Source of the DNA: an uncultured Eubacteriales bacterium | Lineage (GTDB): Bacteria; Bacillota; Clostridia; Lachnospirales; Lachnospiraceae | Direction of reading: 5' to 3' | Assembly: GCA_900313855.1 (NCBI GenBank) | Contig: OMSZ01000289.1 | Location: 1 to 7,136, forward strand | Length of the DNA stretch: 7,136 nucleotides | Part shown: positions 6,133 through 7,136 of the stretch, in pieces | How the letters are laid out: every line of letters begins with the position of its first letter | How positions within the stretch are numbered: position 1 is the stretch's first letter | Program-made: the position numbers and the translations under genes | The notes under the pieces: generated by a model | What the model was told of the DNA's origin: nothing | Seen by the model: the letters and a program-made list of their open reading frames with translations, nothing else | The model's database searches: none

Positions 6133-6163
6133 AAAAGAAAAACTGCTGCATAGTATGCAGCAG
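6133..6163 (-). terminator. Intrinsic terminator between secG and smpB (possible smpB attenuator)
   Basis: CTGCTGCAT and ATGCAGCAG form a perfect 9-bp stem with loop ACT, followed on the minus strand by TTTTTCTTTT. This is a textbook rho-independent terminator for secG transcripts. No room remains between it and smpB for a promoter, so smpB must be transcribed by readthrough or from a promoter overlapping the end of secG. Confidence 0.9.
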
Positions 6164-6182
6164 CAGGAAAATTCTTTGATGA

Positions 6183-6425
6183 TCAATTCATTACCTTTGA
6201 ACTAAGCAACAATGCAACTCCTAAGAATATTATAACTGCAATTGTTGTTGCTAAGATAAGATAAGATTCCTTTGAACGTCCTTTGTTCTTGCTCCAGTAG
6301 GTTTCACCTGCGGCAAATCCGCCTGCAAGACTTCCAAGACCGTTATCCTTTGATTCCTGTGCCAATACTATTATACAAATTATAACACAAACTATTAAGA
6401 ACACTACTGTAAGTGCTGTCTTCAT
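6183..6425 (-). CDS. secG: Preprotein translocase subunit SecG
   Basis: This is an 80-residue inner-membrane protein, normal for SecG, which associates with SecYE and assists SecA-driven protein export. Two hydrophobic helices are visible (about 4-22 and 55-76), joined by a loop with the family signature [22 protein letters not shown], close to the common Q-x5-GLGSLAGG pattern. ATG 6425 has GGAGG at 6439-6435 nine bases upstream. It follows enolase by 115 bases and has its own strong promoter in that gap, and a strong terminator follows it, so a short secG-only transcript is expected. The eno-secG order is common in Firmicutes, but rnr, which often comes next, is missing here. Confidence 0.95.
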   Translation of the reverse strand: MKTALTVVFLIVCVIICIIVLAQESKDNGLGSLAGGFAAGETYWSKNKGRSKESYLILATTIAVIIFLGVALLLSSKVMN

Positions 6426-6479
6426 ATCAGTTATCCTCCTATGTTACTTCCTATTCACTTCAAAAACTCGCTAACCGAT

Positions 6480-6508
6480 ATCATAACACAACCAAAGTCT
6501 ATTGGCAA
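6480..6508 (-). promoter_or_regulatory. Near-consensus sigma-A promoter of secG
   Basis: On the minus strand TTGCCA (6508-6503) and TATGAT (6485-6480) each match consensus at 5 of 6 positions with an exact 17-base spacer, and TGT directly before the -10 makes it an extended -10. An A/T-rich UP-like stretch lies just upstream. Transcription should start near 6473, giving a leader of about 48 bases. Confidence 0.82.
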
Positions 6509-6540
6509 GGATTAATTTAAAAAATTTCAACAACTTATTA

Positions 6541-7136
6541 TTACTGATAAAAGCAACCGTATTCTGATGCTTTCCCAAGTTCTTCTTCGATCTTTATAAG
6601 ACGGTTATATTTGGCTACCCTTTCACTTCTGCAGGGAGCACCTGTCTTTATCTGACCTGAAGAAACTGCAACGGCTAGATCTGCAATAAAAGGATCCTCC
6701 GTCTCTCCTGATCTGTGACTGATTATTGTGTTGTAGCCTGCACATTTTGCCATTTCCACAGCATCAAGAGTTTCCGTAAGTGTACCTATCTGATTAGGCT
6801 TTATCAGTATTGAATTTGCCATCTTATTATCAATACCATTTTGTAGTCTGTCTGTATTGGTCACAAACAGATCATCACCGACTAACTGTATTCTTTCCCC
6901 AAGACGATATGTTAGCAGTTTCCAGCCTTTGATGTCGTTATCGCCAAGACCGTCTTCTATAGAAAAAATGGGATACCTGCTTACGAGATCTTCATAGTAC
7001 TGCACCATTTCTTCAGCATTCCTGTATATTTCTTTGCCGCACATATAGCTTTCACCCGGGAAATAGTAAAGCTCGGTGTTCTCATCATAAAGCTCAGATG
7101 CTGCAACATCTAACGCAAGCTTTATATCAACACCCG
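6541..7136 (-). CDS. eno: Enolase (phosphopyruvate hydratase), C-terminal part; 5' end outside the window
   Basis: The reading frame is open from the window edge to TAA at 6541 and covers the last 197 residues (the whole family is about 430). The ATG at 7044 is internal, because the frame upstream encodes [13 protein letters not shown], the metal-binding Asp motif of enolase. Other active-site blocks are present: [26 protein letters not shown] with the catalytic Lys, [10 protein letters not shown], and [20 protein letters not shown]. The enzyme converts 2-phosphoglycerate to phosphoenolpyruvate in glycolysis. The stretch after SIEDG reads LGDNDIKGW where Bacillus and E. coli have LDExDWxG, a local divergence that leaves the catalytic residues intact. 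No strong terminator follows the stop (only a weak A/T-rich run), so some readthrough into secG is possible. Confidence 0.97.
   Translation of the reverse strand, partial: GVDIKLALDVAASELYDENTELYYFPGESYMCGKEIYRNAEEMVQYYEDLVSRYPIFSIEDGLGDNDIKGWKLLTYRLGERIQLVGDDLFVTNTDRLQNGIDNKMANSILIKPNQIGTLTETLDAVEMAKCAGYNTIISHRSGETEDPFIADLAVAVSSGQIKTGAPCRSERVAKYNRLIKIEEELGKASEYGCFYQ

Noticed and set aside
6119..6151. Upstream start of smpB at ATG 6151 or a separate Phe-rich leader peptide
   Set aside because: It is in frame with smpB, has no SD and lies in the terminator stem; SmpB family members begin at the MPKQKG-type position.
6510..6540. Terminator after eno
   Set aside because: Only a short A/T-rich self-complementary run is present, with no G/C stem.

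Overview
Every gene in this window reads on the minus strand, so transcription runs from high to low coordinates. The DNA is A+T-rich, ribosome-binding sites are strong GGAGG types, and several proteins have the look of Lachnospiraceae (Clostridia): a small lysine-rich membrane protein beginning MSQAKVDK, a lipoprotein beginning with an EYAGELMLKYD-type segment, and a protein of unknown function carrying a KTSVGYGFLYEL segment. A CheV coupling protein suggests a chemotactic, probably motile, member of that family. The family placement is inferred by eye, not from a search.

Right part (about 5645-7136): the 3' part of enolase (eno), then secG with its own near-consensus sigma-A promoter, then a textbook intrinsic terminator lying directly on the smpB leader, then smpB. 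In many Firmicutes rnr (RNase R) sits between secG and smpB; it is not here.

Middle (about 4140-5561): a 149-residue single-span membrane protein with a repetitive Ser/Glu/Ala/Thr tail, the tmRNA gene ssrA (tag ADEKLAYAA, G3-U70 acceptor wobble, CCA position reading CTA), and immediately after it a 184-residue single-span protein of unknown function. SmpB and tmRNA together rescue stalled ribosomes; here a repeat-tailed membrane protein gene separates them.

Left part (1-4045): a compact four-gene run of OmpR-type response regulator, membrane histidine kinase, lipoprotein with a long acidic Ser/Thr/Glu linker, and CheV (CheW domain plus receiver), whose stop codon lies just outside the window. 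Gaps are 6, 53 and 19 bases, which suggests one transcript, probably started from an extended -10 promoter in front of the regulator with a stem-loop at the 5' end of the mRNA. A plausible reading is an envelope-sensing two-component system co-expressed with a surface lipoprotein and a chemotaxis adaptor; that link rests on gene order only.

I see no mobile element, CRISPR array or clear sign of recent horizontal transfer. Most of the window is core-genome content, and the points of interest are the rearranged smpB-ssrA neighbourhood, the tmRNA details and the cheV-containing operon.
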